DNA of 64,000 nucleotides, taken from assembly GCA_963772065.1 (NCBI GenBank), contig CAVYVZ010000003.1, forward strand, positions 62,001 to 126,000. The letters are read 5' to 3'. Below are positions 9,227 to 17,953 of the stretch, one piece after another. The stretch is from CAVYVZ01 sp963772065. Lineage in GTDB: Bacteria > Acidobacteriota > Vicinamibacteria > Vicinamibacterales > UBA2999. Below the pieces are notes generated by a model. That model was not told the origin of the DNA. It did no database searches and saw nothing but the letters and a program-made list of their open reading frames with translations. The position numbers and the translations under genes were made by a program. Positions within the stretch are counted from its first letter, which is position 1. Every line of letters starts with the position of its first letter.

Positions 9227-10683
9227 TCAGGCGACGCCCGCAGCGGCCATCGATTCGGCGGCGGTGTCGACCACTTCGACCGGCAGCAGGACCACGAACC
9301 GCGATCCCTCGCCGGGACGGCTCGTCACCGAGACGGAGCCGCCCATCAGCTCGCAGAAACGCGACACGATCGCGAGCCCCAGCCCCGTGCCGCCGTACTT
9401 CCGGCGTGGTCGTGACGTCCGCCTGCGTGAACGCGTCGAAGACCTTCAGCGTCTGCGCCTCGGTCATGCCCACCCCGGTGTCGACCACGCCGAACTCCAC
9501 GCACGGGACGCCGTCGATCGTTCGTCGTCGCACGTCGACCGTGATGGAGCCGAGCTTGGTGAACTTGCTCGCGTTGCTCAGCAGGTTGAGCAGGATCTGC
9601 CGGGTCTTCATGAGATCGCCGTAGATTTTTCCGACGTCGCCGGCACAGTTCACGGTCAGTGAGTTGTTGTTCTTCTGCACGAGGGGGGCAACCGTGTCGA
9701 CGAGCTCGTCGATCATCGTCTTGACGTCGAAATGTTCGAGCGACAGCCCCATCTTCCCCGCTTCGATCTTCGACAGATCCAGGATGCCGTTGATGAGATC
9801 GAGCAGATGCTTGCCGGCAGACTGAATGCGCTGCAGGTCGGCGACGGAGCCGCCGTTGCCTTGATCCTCGGCTTCCTCCTGCAGCAGCTCGCTGTACAGG
9901 ATGATGGCGTTCAGCGGCGTGCGAAGCTCATGGCTCATGCTCGCGAGGAAGTCGCTCTTCGCGCGCGTGGCCGCCTCGGCCTGCCGCTGTGTGACGCGCA
10001 GCTCCTCGACCAGCACGGCCAGCCGCTCGGCGTGACGCCCCAGCTCGTTCTCCGCCTGCTGGCGCGTGCGGACCTCGTGCTCGAGCGTTGCCGTACGTTC
10101 GGCGGTCTGCTTCATCTCGTCGACGCTGCGAAGGCACGCCACCACGAGGATGATGTCTTCGAAGACCACCCAGGCCGCATGCTCCAGCCACCGCCACTGA
10201 CTGGCGACGACGACGCCGTAGACCGACTGCGGCCAGAAGATGCCGCGCAGCAGATGATCGAGCGCCACGACCACCGTGGCGGGCACCAGCACCCGCCAGT
10301 CACGATAGAACGCCAGGAAGGCGAGAGAGCCGAACACGTGGAAGTGGGTCTCGATGCGCCCGCCCGTCAGATGGATGAGAAGCGCACCCATCAACATCTG
10401 CGCGACGGCGATGATGTAGCGCGTCGACGGCAGGCCGGGGCGGAACCAGCCGAGCAGCGGCCGGAAACAGGCTGATGATGCCGCCCACGACGAGCGCCGC
10501 CCACACATGCAGGTGTGTGCGGCTGACCGGACCCTCCCACGCGAGCGGCGAGACCCAGAGCGCGAACACGATCCCGAGCACCCACTGGAAGGCCATGAGG
10601 CCGGCGAACAGACGATCGGTCTGCTGATGAATCTCGTGCTGATATGCGGAGAACAGGGCGCTTGCGCGCTGTGTGATGGCCAT
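9227..10683 (-). CDS. Membrane sensor histidine kinase (two frameshifts in assembly)
   Basis: Corrected length is 484 residues. The N-terminal ~190 residues form about five TM helices (for example LMAFQWVLGIVFALWV and YIIAVAQMLMGALLIHLTGG), an integral membrane sensor without a large periplasmic loop. A short coiled coil leads to HisKA with the phosphoacceptor in SMSHELRTPLNAI. HATPase_c follows with N box NLLSNASKFT, G1 VDTGVGM and G2 GGTGLGLAIV. Two extra bases (near 9402 and 10465) break the frame; correcting them restores TTRKYGGTGLGLAIV and gives 1455 nt. ATG 10683 has a GGAG site and lies 16 bp after the thioredoxin-like gene, so the four genes 11356-6719 form one operon. Confidence 0.85.
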
Positions 10684-10699
10684 CTCGAGGTCTCCGTCG

Positions 10700-11356
10700 C
10701 TAGGACTCTGTTCGGCGGCCGAACAGCGAGCACCCGAAGACCGTAGCGGTCCTTCGGTTCGGCTGCACCTTATTCAGCAGCGCAACCAGCGCTTTCCGTC
10801 CGTCGTTGTCGCCGGCGTGCGCTCGCGCCCCAGTGATCCCGCCGGTGAAGAGCAGCGCACCGTCGGCGCCGTAGAGCATCGTCTGGCCCGATGTGGCCGC
10901 GCCGAATCGGATCGCTTCGCGACCGTCGTCGTCACGAACGACAGTCGTATCGGGAAGGCGGGACGCGGCCTCCCAGAGACCCGTCTTCTCCCAACCGTCG
11001 GCGAAGGCCGAAGGCTTGAGAAAGACGACGTACGTCTTCGGACGCCTTGCGGCGCGCGCCAGGGCTTCACCCAGCTCACCGACGCTCGCGCGAGTGCACG
11101 AGCACTGCGGGTGTGCGAGGAAGACCAGCGTCGGTCGATCGCTCGCACGCTGGAGGCGCGTGCCGTCGGGCCACCGGCTCGGCGAATTCGCCGCGACGCC
11201 TGGCGTGTTGTCGTACGACCAGATCACCCAGAGCCCGCCGGTCGCGAACAGCAGCCAGCAGGCGACGAGCGCACACAGCCACCAGGGCCGCTTGCGGGCG
11301 GGGCGGACGGACGTCGGAACAGCGGCTTCGTGGGCCAAGCGGGACGATCGGTGCAA
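10700..11356 (-). CDS. Membrane-anchored thioredoxin-fold-like protein (RedB-like)
   Basis: A ~218-residue protein with one N-terminal TM segment (about residues 25-47, WWLCALVACWLLFATGGLWVIW). A periplasmic domain follows with HPQCSCTRASVGELGEAL, a CxC pair at the position of the redox motif in thioredoxin-fold proteins. The later stretch MLYGADGALLFTGGITGARAHAGDN is typical of proteins often annotated as RedB. The start is uncertain: the longest frame begins at a TTG. It is the first gene of the operon with the sensor kinase, so a redox or metal-linked periplasmic function feeding the kinase is possible but inferred. A disulfide/thiol role is likely from the CxC; the partner is unknown. Confidence 0.7.
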   Translation of the reverse strand: MHRSSRLAHEAAVPTSVRPARKRPWWLCALVACWLLFATGGLWVIWSYDNTPGVAANSPSRWPDGTRLQRASDRPTLVFLAHPQCSCTRASVGELGEALARAARRPKTYVVFLKPSAFADGWEKTGLWEAASRLPDTTVVRDDDGREAIRFGAATSGQTMLYGADGALLFTGGITGARAHAGDNDGRKALVALLNKVQPNRRTATVFGCSLFGRRTES

Positions 11357-11624
11357 GGCGCTCGCCCGCTCGGCTGTTCGGCATCCCGGGCGGCTAACCC
11401 CTTTGTCGACGGCTGTTAGCCTTTCAAGACCGGGCGCGCATCAGATCGCGCGCGCCCGCACAGTGTTCCGTTTCGAGCCAGGCGAGATCAGCGATGGAAC
11501 ATCCGTTCGAAACAATACACAGGTTCCGAAGCGCGTTTATGAACCGAGTGCCGTCAACGGCCGATAAAAGATAGCCGGCCGGCGTGACACACGACACTGA
11601 AGAACTCGCAAGGGAGAATCAACT

Positions 11625-12053
11625 GTGGCGTCCATACTGATTGTGGATGACGACCTCCGGATTCAAGAACTGCTGATGCGATGGCTTCGACCGGAAGGGC
11701 ATACGCTTCGATTTGCCGAGGACTCGAACGCCGCACTCGCGTCAATCGCCGTAGAACACCCCACGGTTATCGTGTGCGATGTCCACATGCCTGGGGCTAA
11801 CGGGTTGTGGCTGGCCGACCGTGTCCGCGCCATCGCACCCACCACCGCCATCGTCCTCGCGACCGGCGACCAGGATGTCCCTCCGATGGAAAGCCTGCGG
11901 AAGGGCGTCGTGGCCTACCTGGTGAAGCCCTTTCTGCGCGACGCGTTCCTGCACGCGGTTTCCAAGGGCGTTGAGTGGTCCCGATCGGCGGAGCTGGAGG
12001 CACGCAGGGTTCGTTCTGTGCAGCGCCAACTACCGGCACCACAGGAGCGATAA
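11625..12053 (+). CDS. Single-domain response regulator
   Basis: A 142-residue receiver-domain protein: SILIVDDDLRIQELL (acidic pocket), VIVCDVHMPGANGLWL (phosphoacceptor Asp about residue 52), IVLATGDQ and AYLVKPFLRDAFL (conserved Thr and Lys). A ~25-residue basic tail has no recognisable output domain. The start is a GTG preceded by AGGGAG at good spacing. It is divergent from the kinase operon and ends 54 bp before the next gene. It may be phosphorylated by the neighbouring sensor kinase, but that is inference. Confidence 0.9.
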   Translation: MASILIVDDDLRIQELLMRWLRPEGHTLRFAEDSNAALASIAVEHPTVIVCDVHMPGANGLWLADRVRAIAPTTAIVLATGDQDVPPMESLRKGVVAYLVKPFLRDAFLHAVSKGVEWSRSAELEARRVRSVQRQLPAPQER

Positions 12054-12107
12054 CCCGGTCTCGGAGCGATCCTTCGCCGCGGGCGTTCCGCTAAACTGCC
12101 AAGCCAC

Positions 12108-13400
12108 ATGGCCCGTGGCCTGACCGTTCTCGCCCCTGTTCGGGCCGGTGAGGAAGAAGCACTCCGGCAGGTACTGAGGGCAATCGGCGACGACATCAAG
12201 GGCAAAACCGCCGCTGGCGGGAGCGCCCGGCCGCACATCGATTTCATCCGCAGCCGGACGATTCACTTCGCGCGATTCGCGATGCTCCGCGACCCGTTCC
12301 GCGGGTCGACGGCTGCCCGGCTGTTGTTCTCCTCCAACTACGATGGCACCCTCGACAGTCATATCGCCGAGGTCATCGAACTCACATCCGACATGGACGC
12401 CATCTGGGGCCGCTGCGACGGGTATCAGGGCACGGCCTCGTTTCCCGCGTTCATTCGCGCGCATGCGCACGAGCCGGAAGCCTTCTACATCGCGTTCCGC
12501 GACGAGACGGTCGAGACCATCCAGCGTGCGAGCGATCTCAGGCGCCAGGTGCGCGGCTTGATTGAGACGGGCTCGGTGTCCGCGCTCATCCCGCTGGAAC
12601 ACCCGACGTGGTGGCACCGCGCCGGCCGGCGTCTGAGCAGCGCCATCAGGCGATTTCGACGCGCCGCACCGATTGCCGCCGATGTGTTTCACGCCCTGAG
12701 ACGATTCGGATTCGCGACGGTGTTCCGGGCGACCCGCCGGATCATTGCCAGCCTCGGTCGCTATCCCGTGTTCCGGTTCGCGAACTGGATCACCGGGAAC
12801 CGCATGCCGCCGCGCCAGTCGGTTTACAGCAGTGTGGCGCTGGATACCTGCGCGGCCTGGCAGCCGCTCGGTCGCGGAGACGAACTTCCCGCGGCGTTCG
12901 CGACACCGCCGACGTTCAGGGAGGATGTGATCACGCAGAATCAGCTCACGCTGGTGACCGTCGTCGATCCGCAGCACGTGCACCGCGTCAGGGCGGTCAT
13001 GTCCGCGATCGATTCCTACGCCAAGCGACTCGCACCTCCCGGTTCGTTGATCGGGATCAGCACGATTCATTTCGTGCGATGGCTGCTGGTCGATCGGGGT
13101 CAGCGACTCATCATGCTGAGTGACTACGACGGTTCGTGGGAGAACTACATCGACGAGTTCGCCGAGATGATTCTGTCCGGGCTGGACGCGATTTGGGAGA
13201 CCTCATTCGGTTACCCGCCCGATGGCGCGAGGGACTTGCCGGCCTTCAAGCGGTTCCTGCGCTCGCATCAGGTTCCAGCGGAAGTGTTCTACAGCGCCTA
13301 CCCTGACCAGACGATCCTGAATGTGACGAGCAATCTGAAGCTTGCTGGCGCGGTTGATACCGCCAGCCAGGAACTGCTGAAGCTGCTGCCGACCGTGTGA
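12108..13400 (+). CDS. Unknown tandem-repeat alpha/beta protein paired with a DyP peroxidase
   Basis: A 430-residue protein I cannot name. It contains two copies of one domain, at about residues 1-140 and 275-405. Matching segments are LTVLAPVRAGEEEALRQVL and LTLVTVVDPQHVHRVRAVM; RTIHFARFAML and STIHFVRWLLV; LLFSSNYDG and LIMLSDYDG; SDMDAIW and SGLDAIW; AFYIAF and VFYSAY. The repeating beta-alpha-beta pattern resembles a ferredoxin-like or dimeric alpha/beta-barrel fold, the same superfamily as DyP peroxidases. The central region (about 165-260) is basic and amphipathic. No signal peptide is seen. It ends about 10 bp before the peroxidase gene, so the two are surely co-expressed, perhaps as partner or cargo. 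The assignment of fold is inference. Confidence 0.8.
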   Translation: MARGLTVLAPVRAGEEEALRQVLRAIGDDIKGKTAAGGSARPHIDFIRSRTIHFARFAMLRDPFRGSTAARLLFSSNYDGTLDSHIAEVIELTSDMDAIWGRCDGYQGTASFPAFIRAHAHEPEAFYIAFRDETVETIQRASDLRRQVRGLIETGSVSALIPLEHPTWWHRAGRRLSSAIRRFRRAAPIAADVFHALRRFGFATVFRATRRIIASLGRYPVFRFANWITGNRMPPRQSVYSSVALDTCAAWQPLGRGDELPAAFATPPTFREDVITQNQLTLVTVVDPQHVHRVRAVMSAIDSYAKRLAPPGSLIGISTIHFVRWLLVDRGQRLIMLSDYDGSWENYIDEFAEMILSGLDAIWETSFGYPPDGARDLPAFKRFLRSHQVPAEVFYSAYPDQTILNVTSNLKLAGAVDTASQELLKLLPTV

Positions 13401-13410
13401 CGAGGTGATC

Positions 13411-14907
13411 GTGGCGACACGCCTGGGCGATGACACGCTGGCCGACATTCAGGGATTCATCACCAGCGGGTACGGACACCTGCCGCTGGCGCGCTACCTG
13501 TTTCTCCAGATTCATGACGCCACGCGGGCGCAGCACTATCTTGCGCAGCTCCTGCCTCGCGTCACCACGGCGGCGCCCTGGCCGACGGTCAATGGGAAAA
13601 AGCTGAAGCCAGCAGCCGCCCTGAACGTCGCCTTCACGGGAGCGGGTCTGACGGCGCTTGGGCTGCCGGAGCGCGTGCGCTGCACGTTTGCATCGGAGTT
13701 TCAGGACGGCATCGCAACATGCGAACGCTCCGCGATCCTCGGTGACACGGAAGAGAGCGCGCCGGACACGTGGGAGTTCGGCGGTTCGGTGGATTCGGCG
13801 ATCCACCTCGTCGTGATCGTTCACGGTGCGTCCACCGCGGACGTGGATCGCGAGTGCCAGCTTCATCGCGATCTCGTCTCGACGATGCCCGGTGCGGTCA
13901 CGGAGCTCGCCGGCGGAACACAGAATGGTTACCGACCGTCAGGGGGTCACGAACCATTCGGATTCCACGACGGCATCGCACAGCCGTCGATCAGAGGCAT
14001 CCCCGGCGACGGCGTCCCAACGGGCGAGTTCATTCTCGGCTATGAAAACCACTACGGCCTCGTGCCGCCTGGCCCGGCTGTCCCGGATGGCCTCGAAGGC
14101 AGTGCGGTGCTGCGGCCGCTTCGCAACCCGTACCACGAGTCGAGCCGTCTTCGGGATCTCGGTGTGAACGGTTCCTATGTCGTGTATCGCAAGCTGCAGC
14201 AGGACGTGGCGGGCTTCTGGCAGTTCATGCAGCGCGAGGCCCTCCGCGCGACCGGACGATCGGACGTCGCCCACATGATCTGGGTCGCCTCGCGAATGAT
14301 GGGCAGGTGGCCGAGTGGCGCGCCGCTCGCGATGGCGCCGGAACACGACGACCCGCGCCTCGGCGATCGCGATGACTTCTTGTACGACGATGATGTGGAC
14401 GGGTTCGGCTGTCCGCTCGGCGCCCACGTGCGGCGAACCAACCCGCGTGCCGTGCTGAAGCCGTATCCGACAGCCGAGTCGCTGAGCATGTCCGAAGCGC
14501 ACCGGCTGCTGCGGCGAGGTCGTGTATTCGGTCCGCCGCTGTTCGATGCGGCGGCTCTTCAGGAATCCGAGGCCGCCGCTTCAGCGCTGATAGACGTCGC
14601 AGACGATGGCGTCGCGCGCGGCGTCCATTTCTTCTGCGTGAACGCGAGCATCAAAAGCCAGTTCGAGTTCGTGCAGCAGACGTGGTGTAACAACCCGCGG
14701 TTCGGCGGCCTGACGGTCAACAAGGATCCCATTGCCGGCGACAACGCGCGATCCGGCGCACCGGCGACCCACATGGAAATTCCTCAGAGCCCCACCGCCT
14801 ACCGGACAGCGGCGCTCCCGCGGTTCGTCACGGTGAAAGCCGGTGCGTATCTGTTCATGCCCAGCATCACGGCGCTCCGCTTCTTGTCGGCATTTCGAGC
14901 CGAGTAA
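13411..14907 (+). CDS. DyP-type heme peroxidase
   Basis: A ~498-residue member of the dye-decolorising peroxidase superfamily. The family GxxDG motif is visible as GFHDGIAQP (about residue 187), with the distal Asp. The proximal region CPLGAHVRRTNPR (about 338) and C-terminal IKSQFEFVQQTWCNNPRFGG match the long class of DyP enzymes. It would bind heme and oxidise organic substrates with hydrogen peroxide. There is no signal peptide or Tat motif, unlike many DyPs, so it is probably cytosolic or membrane-associated. I chose GTG 13411 because GAGG sits 5 nt ahead; GTG 13405 is also in frame. It directly follows the tandem-repeat gene. Confidence 0.87.
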   Translation: MATRLGDDTLADIQGFITSGYGHLPLARYLFLQIHDATRAQHYLAQLLPRVTTAAPWPTVNGKKLKPAAALNVAFTGAGLTALGLPERVRCTFASEFQDGIATCERSAILGDTEESAPDTWEFGGSVDSAIHLVVIVHGASTADVDRECQLHRDLVSTMPGAVTELAGGTQNGYRPSGGHEPFGFHDGIAQPSIRGIPGDGVPTGEFILGYENHYGLVPPGPAVPDGLEGSAVLRPLRNPYHESSRLRDLGVNGSYVVYRKLQQDVAGFWQFMQREALRATGRSDVAHMIWVASRMMGRWPSGAPLAMAPEHDDPRLGDRDDFLYDDDVDGFGCPLGAHVRRTNPRAVLKPYPTAESLSMSEAHRLLRRGRVFGPPLFDAAALQESEAAASALIDVADDGVARGVHFFCVNASIKSQFEFVQQTWCNNPRFGGLTVNKDPIAGDNARSGAPATHMEIPQSPTAYRTAALPRFVTVKAGAYLFMPSITALRFLSAFRAE

Positions 14908-14947
14908 CTCGTCGATCGACGCGATTTCCTCCCATACAATCGAGCGC

Positions 14948-16420
14948 ATGTTTGAGCCGACTGGAGATCTCGAGCTGCCTGCCGCCGAACGTGAGGAGCT
15001 TGGCCGCGCGGCCCTCGAGTGGGTGCTTGCGTGGTTCGCGCAGACCGGAGCACGCCGGCTCTACCCCGACGTGCGCGCCGTCGACCTGCAGTCGATGCTG
15101 GCCGAATCGCTGCCGGAGGCTGCTCAAGGTTGGCGGGCCGCACTTGACGAATTCTCCGCGCACGTAGCCACGGGCTCCCGCGACAACGGACATCCGCGCA
15201 TGTTCGGCTACGTCCAGTCCAGCGGAACGTATGTCGGCGCCGTCGCGGATTTCCTCGTCTCCGCACTCAACCAGAACGTCACTTCGTGGCGTTCGGCACC
15301 ATCCGCAACCACGCTCGAGCGCCAGGTCATCGAATGGATGAAGCAGCTGATGCGCTTGCCACAGCAGGCCGACGGGCTGCTTGTCAGCGGCGGGTCGATG
15401 GCCAACTTGATCGCCATCGCGGCGGCCGTCGCCCACGCGTGTCCCGACGTGACCCGGCGGGGAATCCGCGGCCTGCCCGCTGACCCTGTCATCTACGCAT
15501 CCGACACGGTTCACATGTCCATTCCGAAAGCGGCGGCCGCGCTCGGCCTTGGCCGCGAAGCCGTTCACCCGATCGGCATCGATGCCGATCGCCGAATGGA
15601 CGTTTCGGATTTGGAGCGCGCGATCGTGGCGGATCGGCGGCTCGGGCGGCTCCCGATCTGCGTGGTCGCGAACGCGGGAGACGTGAACACCGGAGCGATC
15701 GATCCACTCGACCACCTGGCGGACGTCTGCGCGCGCGAGCACCTGTGGCTGCACGCTGACGCCGCGTATGGAGGGTTCGCGGTGCTTGCGCCATCCGGCC
15801 GGGAGGCCCTGGCTCCGCTCCACAAGGTGGATTCGCTCTCCCTCGATCCGCACAAATGGCTGTTCGCACCCGTCGACACCGGATGCGTTCTGGTGCGTGA
15901 TGGATCGGCCTTACGCAAAGCTTTTGCGTATGGGGCGGATTACGTGAATGTGGTGGCCAGCCCAGAGATGTCCGACTATGCCTTCTGGGATTATGGGCCC
16001 GAGCTGACCCGGCGGTTTCGCGCGCTCAAGATCTGGATGACGTTGAAGACGTATGGGTTGGATGCGATCGGCGCCGTGATCGAGCGGAACATCAGGCTGG
16101 CGCGGCGGTTGGGTGCGCTGGTCGATGCCAGTGACGACTTCGAGCTGCTGGCGCCGGTGCCCCTGAGCATCGTGTGCTTTCGCCATACGGGGGCAGGGCG
16201 CGAGTCACGTGCAGCATCGTTGAACGACTTCAACCGCGAACTGATGTTGCGCGCCCAGCGTGAAGGACAGGTGTACCTGTCGAACGCAATGATTGACGGC
16301 CGATTTGCGCTTCGCGCCTGCATCGTCAACCATCGCACGCGCGACGAAGACGTGGCCGCCCTCCTCGACGAGCTCCGTCGGTGCGCCACGTTGGCAGGCG
16401 TGACCACCGGTGGGGGCTGA
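14948..16420 (+). CDS. Group II pyridoxal-dependent decarboxylase
   Basis: A 490-residue PLP enzyme of the aromatic-amino-acid/glutamate decarboxylase fold. HPRMFGYVQSSGTYVGAVADFLVSALNQN forms the substrate pocket region. DGLLVSGGSMANLIAI binds PLP phosphate. The internal aldimine lysine is in SLDPHKWLFAP (about residue 303), preceded by LWLHADAAYGGF. It would decarboxylate an amino acid such as an aromatic one or diaminobutyrate; specificity is not readable. The start at ATG 14948 gives the usual length; the longer frame upstream is non-conserved. It follows the peroxidase by 40 bp on the same strand. Confidence 0.9.
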   Translation: MFEPTGDLELPAAEREELGRAALEWVLAWFAQTGARRLYPDVRAVDLQSMLAESLPEAAQGWRAALDEFSAHVATGSRDNGHPRMFGYVQSSGTYVGAVADFLVSALNQNVTSWRSAPSATTLERQVIEWMKQLMRLPQQADGLLVSGGSMANLIAIAAAVAHACPDVTRRGIRGLPADPVIYASDTVHMSIPKAAAALGLGREAVHPIGIDADRRMDVSDLERAIVADRRLGRLPICVVANAGDVNTGAIDPLDHLADVCAREHLWLHADAAYGGFAVLAPSGREALAPLHKVDSLSLDPHKWLFAPVDTGCVLVRDGSALRKAFAYGADYVNVVASPEMSDYAFWDYGPELTRRFRALKIWMTLKTYGLDAIGAVIERNIRLARRLGALVDASDDFELLAPVPLSIVCFRHTGAGRESRAASLNDFNRELMLRAQREGQVYLSNAMIDGRFALRACIVNHRTRDEDVAALLDELRRCATLAGVTTGGG

Positions 16421-16537
16421 TTACAGGCCTCGTATCGCTGCCTCCATCCTGAAATCGAACCGTCCGAGGTGACCGCGCTCGGCCCGGAATCTGCGGTGAA
16501 ATCGCACTGCTCTTGGCACACGTCTTGAGCTTGGTCG

Positions 16538-17753
16538 TTGGTCGTGACCACGATTCTCGCGCTGCTGATCCTCGCCGGCGTTCTGCTCTACCTCATGACA
16601 CCAGCGGAACGGGTGCAGTTTGGCCGAGCCGTGCTCGCCGCCGTTCGTCGTGCGATCCATCGGGCCAGACACGGGCCACCACGAGGCGAGCCGTTCGATG
16701 ATTTCCTGCGCACGCGGACTCGCTGGACGGTCGTGACGCCGCTGCTGATTGCCTTGAACACGCTGATCTTCATGCGCATGGTCTTCGACGCTGGAGCGGT
16801 CGATGACCCGCAGACGCTGGTCAACTGGGGAGGCAACATCGCGCTCCGCACGACCAATGGCGACTGGTGGCGGCTGATCGCCGCGACATTCGTCCACACG
16901 GGGGCGCTCCACCTCCTCGCCACGATTGCGGCGCTCCTGTCACTCGGCTTCATTCTGGAGCGCGCCGTCGGACCTGTCGCGTTTGTCAGCACGTATGTCG
17001 CTGCCGGCGTGCTCGCCAACGTGGCCAGCTTGTGGACCACGTCGGCCATGCGCGTGAGCGGTGGCGCGTCAGCGGCGATCTTCGGGATCTACGGGCTGCT
17101 GCTCGCCACGGTCGTCTGGTGCATCGTCAGTCGCCCGCCGGTGTCGATGCCGCTCATCACCCTGAAACGGATCGGCGCGGCTGCGGCGGTCTTCTTCCTG
17201 TACAACCTGATGACCGACGATCTCGGCACGACGAGCGAACTCGTCGGACTGGCGACAGGGGTTGCCATTGGACTTGTGGAGGCGCGAGGCATCGCGATTG
17301 GCAAGCCTCCCATGCATCGCGCGGTCGGGGCGATGGCAGCCGCGGCGCTGATCGCGATCGTGTGCGCGTTTCCTCTACGTGGAGTGACCGATGTCGGGCC
17401 CGAGATCGCCCGCGTCGTGGCGGTGGAAGAACGGACGACCGGAGCCTACGATGCTGCGGTCGCGCAGGTTCAGAACGCGCCGAATCGAGGCCGACGCGCT
17501 CGTCCACCTGATCGATGGAACGATTCTGCCGGAGCTGCACGTCACTCGTGTCCGACTGAGAGCGCTGCGCGGCGTGCCGCCGGAGCAGGTGGGACTGGTC
17601 GCCGCTGCCGAGGAGTACTTCGATCTGCGGGAGCAGTCGTGGCGGCGTCGAATCGAAGGGCTGCTTCAGTCCGACACGCGCAAGCTGCGGGAAGCCGAGG
17701 AGACGGAGCGCTCCGCGCTGAACGCGCTTCGACGGCTGAAACCAGCCGGCTAG
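16538..17753 (+). CDS. Rhomboid-like membrane protein, probably catalytically dead (one frameshift)
   Basis: Corrected length is 404 residues. It has an N-terminal TM, then a six-TM rhomboid core with WWRLIAATFVHTGALHLLATIAALLSLG and the serine region MRVSGGASAAIFGIYG (Ser178). The position of the catalytic His in the last core helix is TTSELVGLATG, which normally reads AHxxGxxxG, so His appears replaced by Glu234. The Asn of the HxxxHxxxN-type oxyanion segment is also missing. It is therefore likely a pseudoprotease rather than a peptidase. A ~110-residue cytoplasmic tail follows the membrane domain. One extra base near 17467 splits the tail; removing it gives 1215 nt. The start is a TTG (16538) or GTG (16544). 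Confidence 0.8.
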
Positions 17754-17953
17754 GAGTGCGAGGAGGTGCGTTGGAGTGCGGCCGAGTCCCAAGGCGGCGC
17801 TCCGTGTCGCACTCTTTCCGCTGCGACCGCGGCGCTCGCGAGCGGTATGTGAGCTCAGCTTCACAGTATGTGCGACGTGGCGGCCGTCGGCACGCGTCCG
17901 CTGCGCACCCCCACGCATAGAATGGCGTCGATGCGGGCTTCGAAAGCGCGTCC

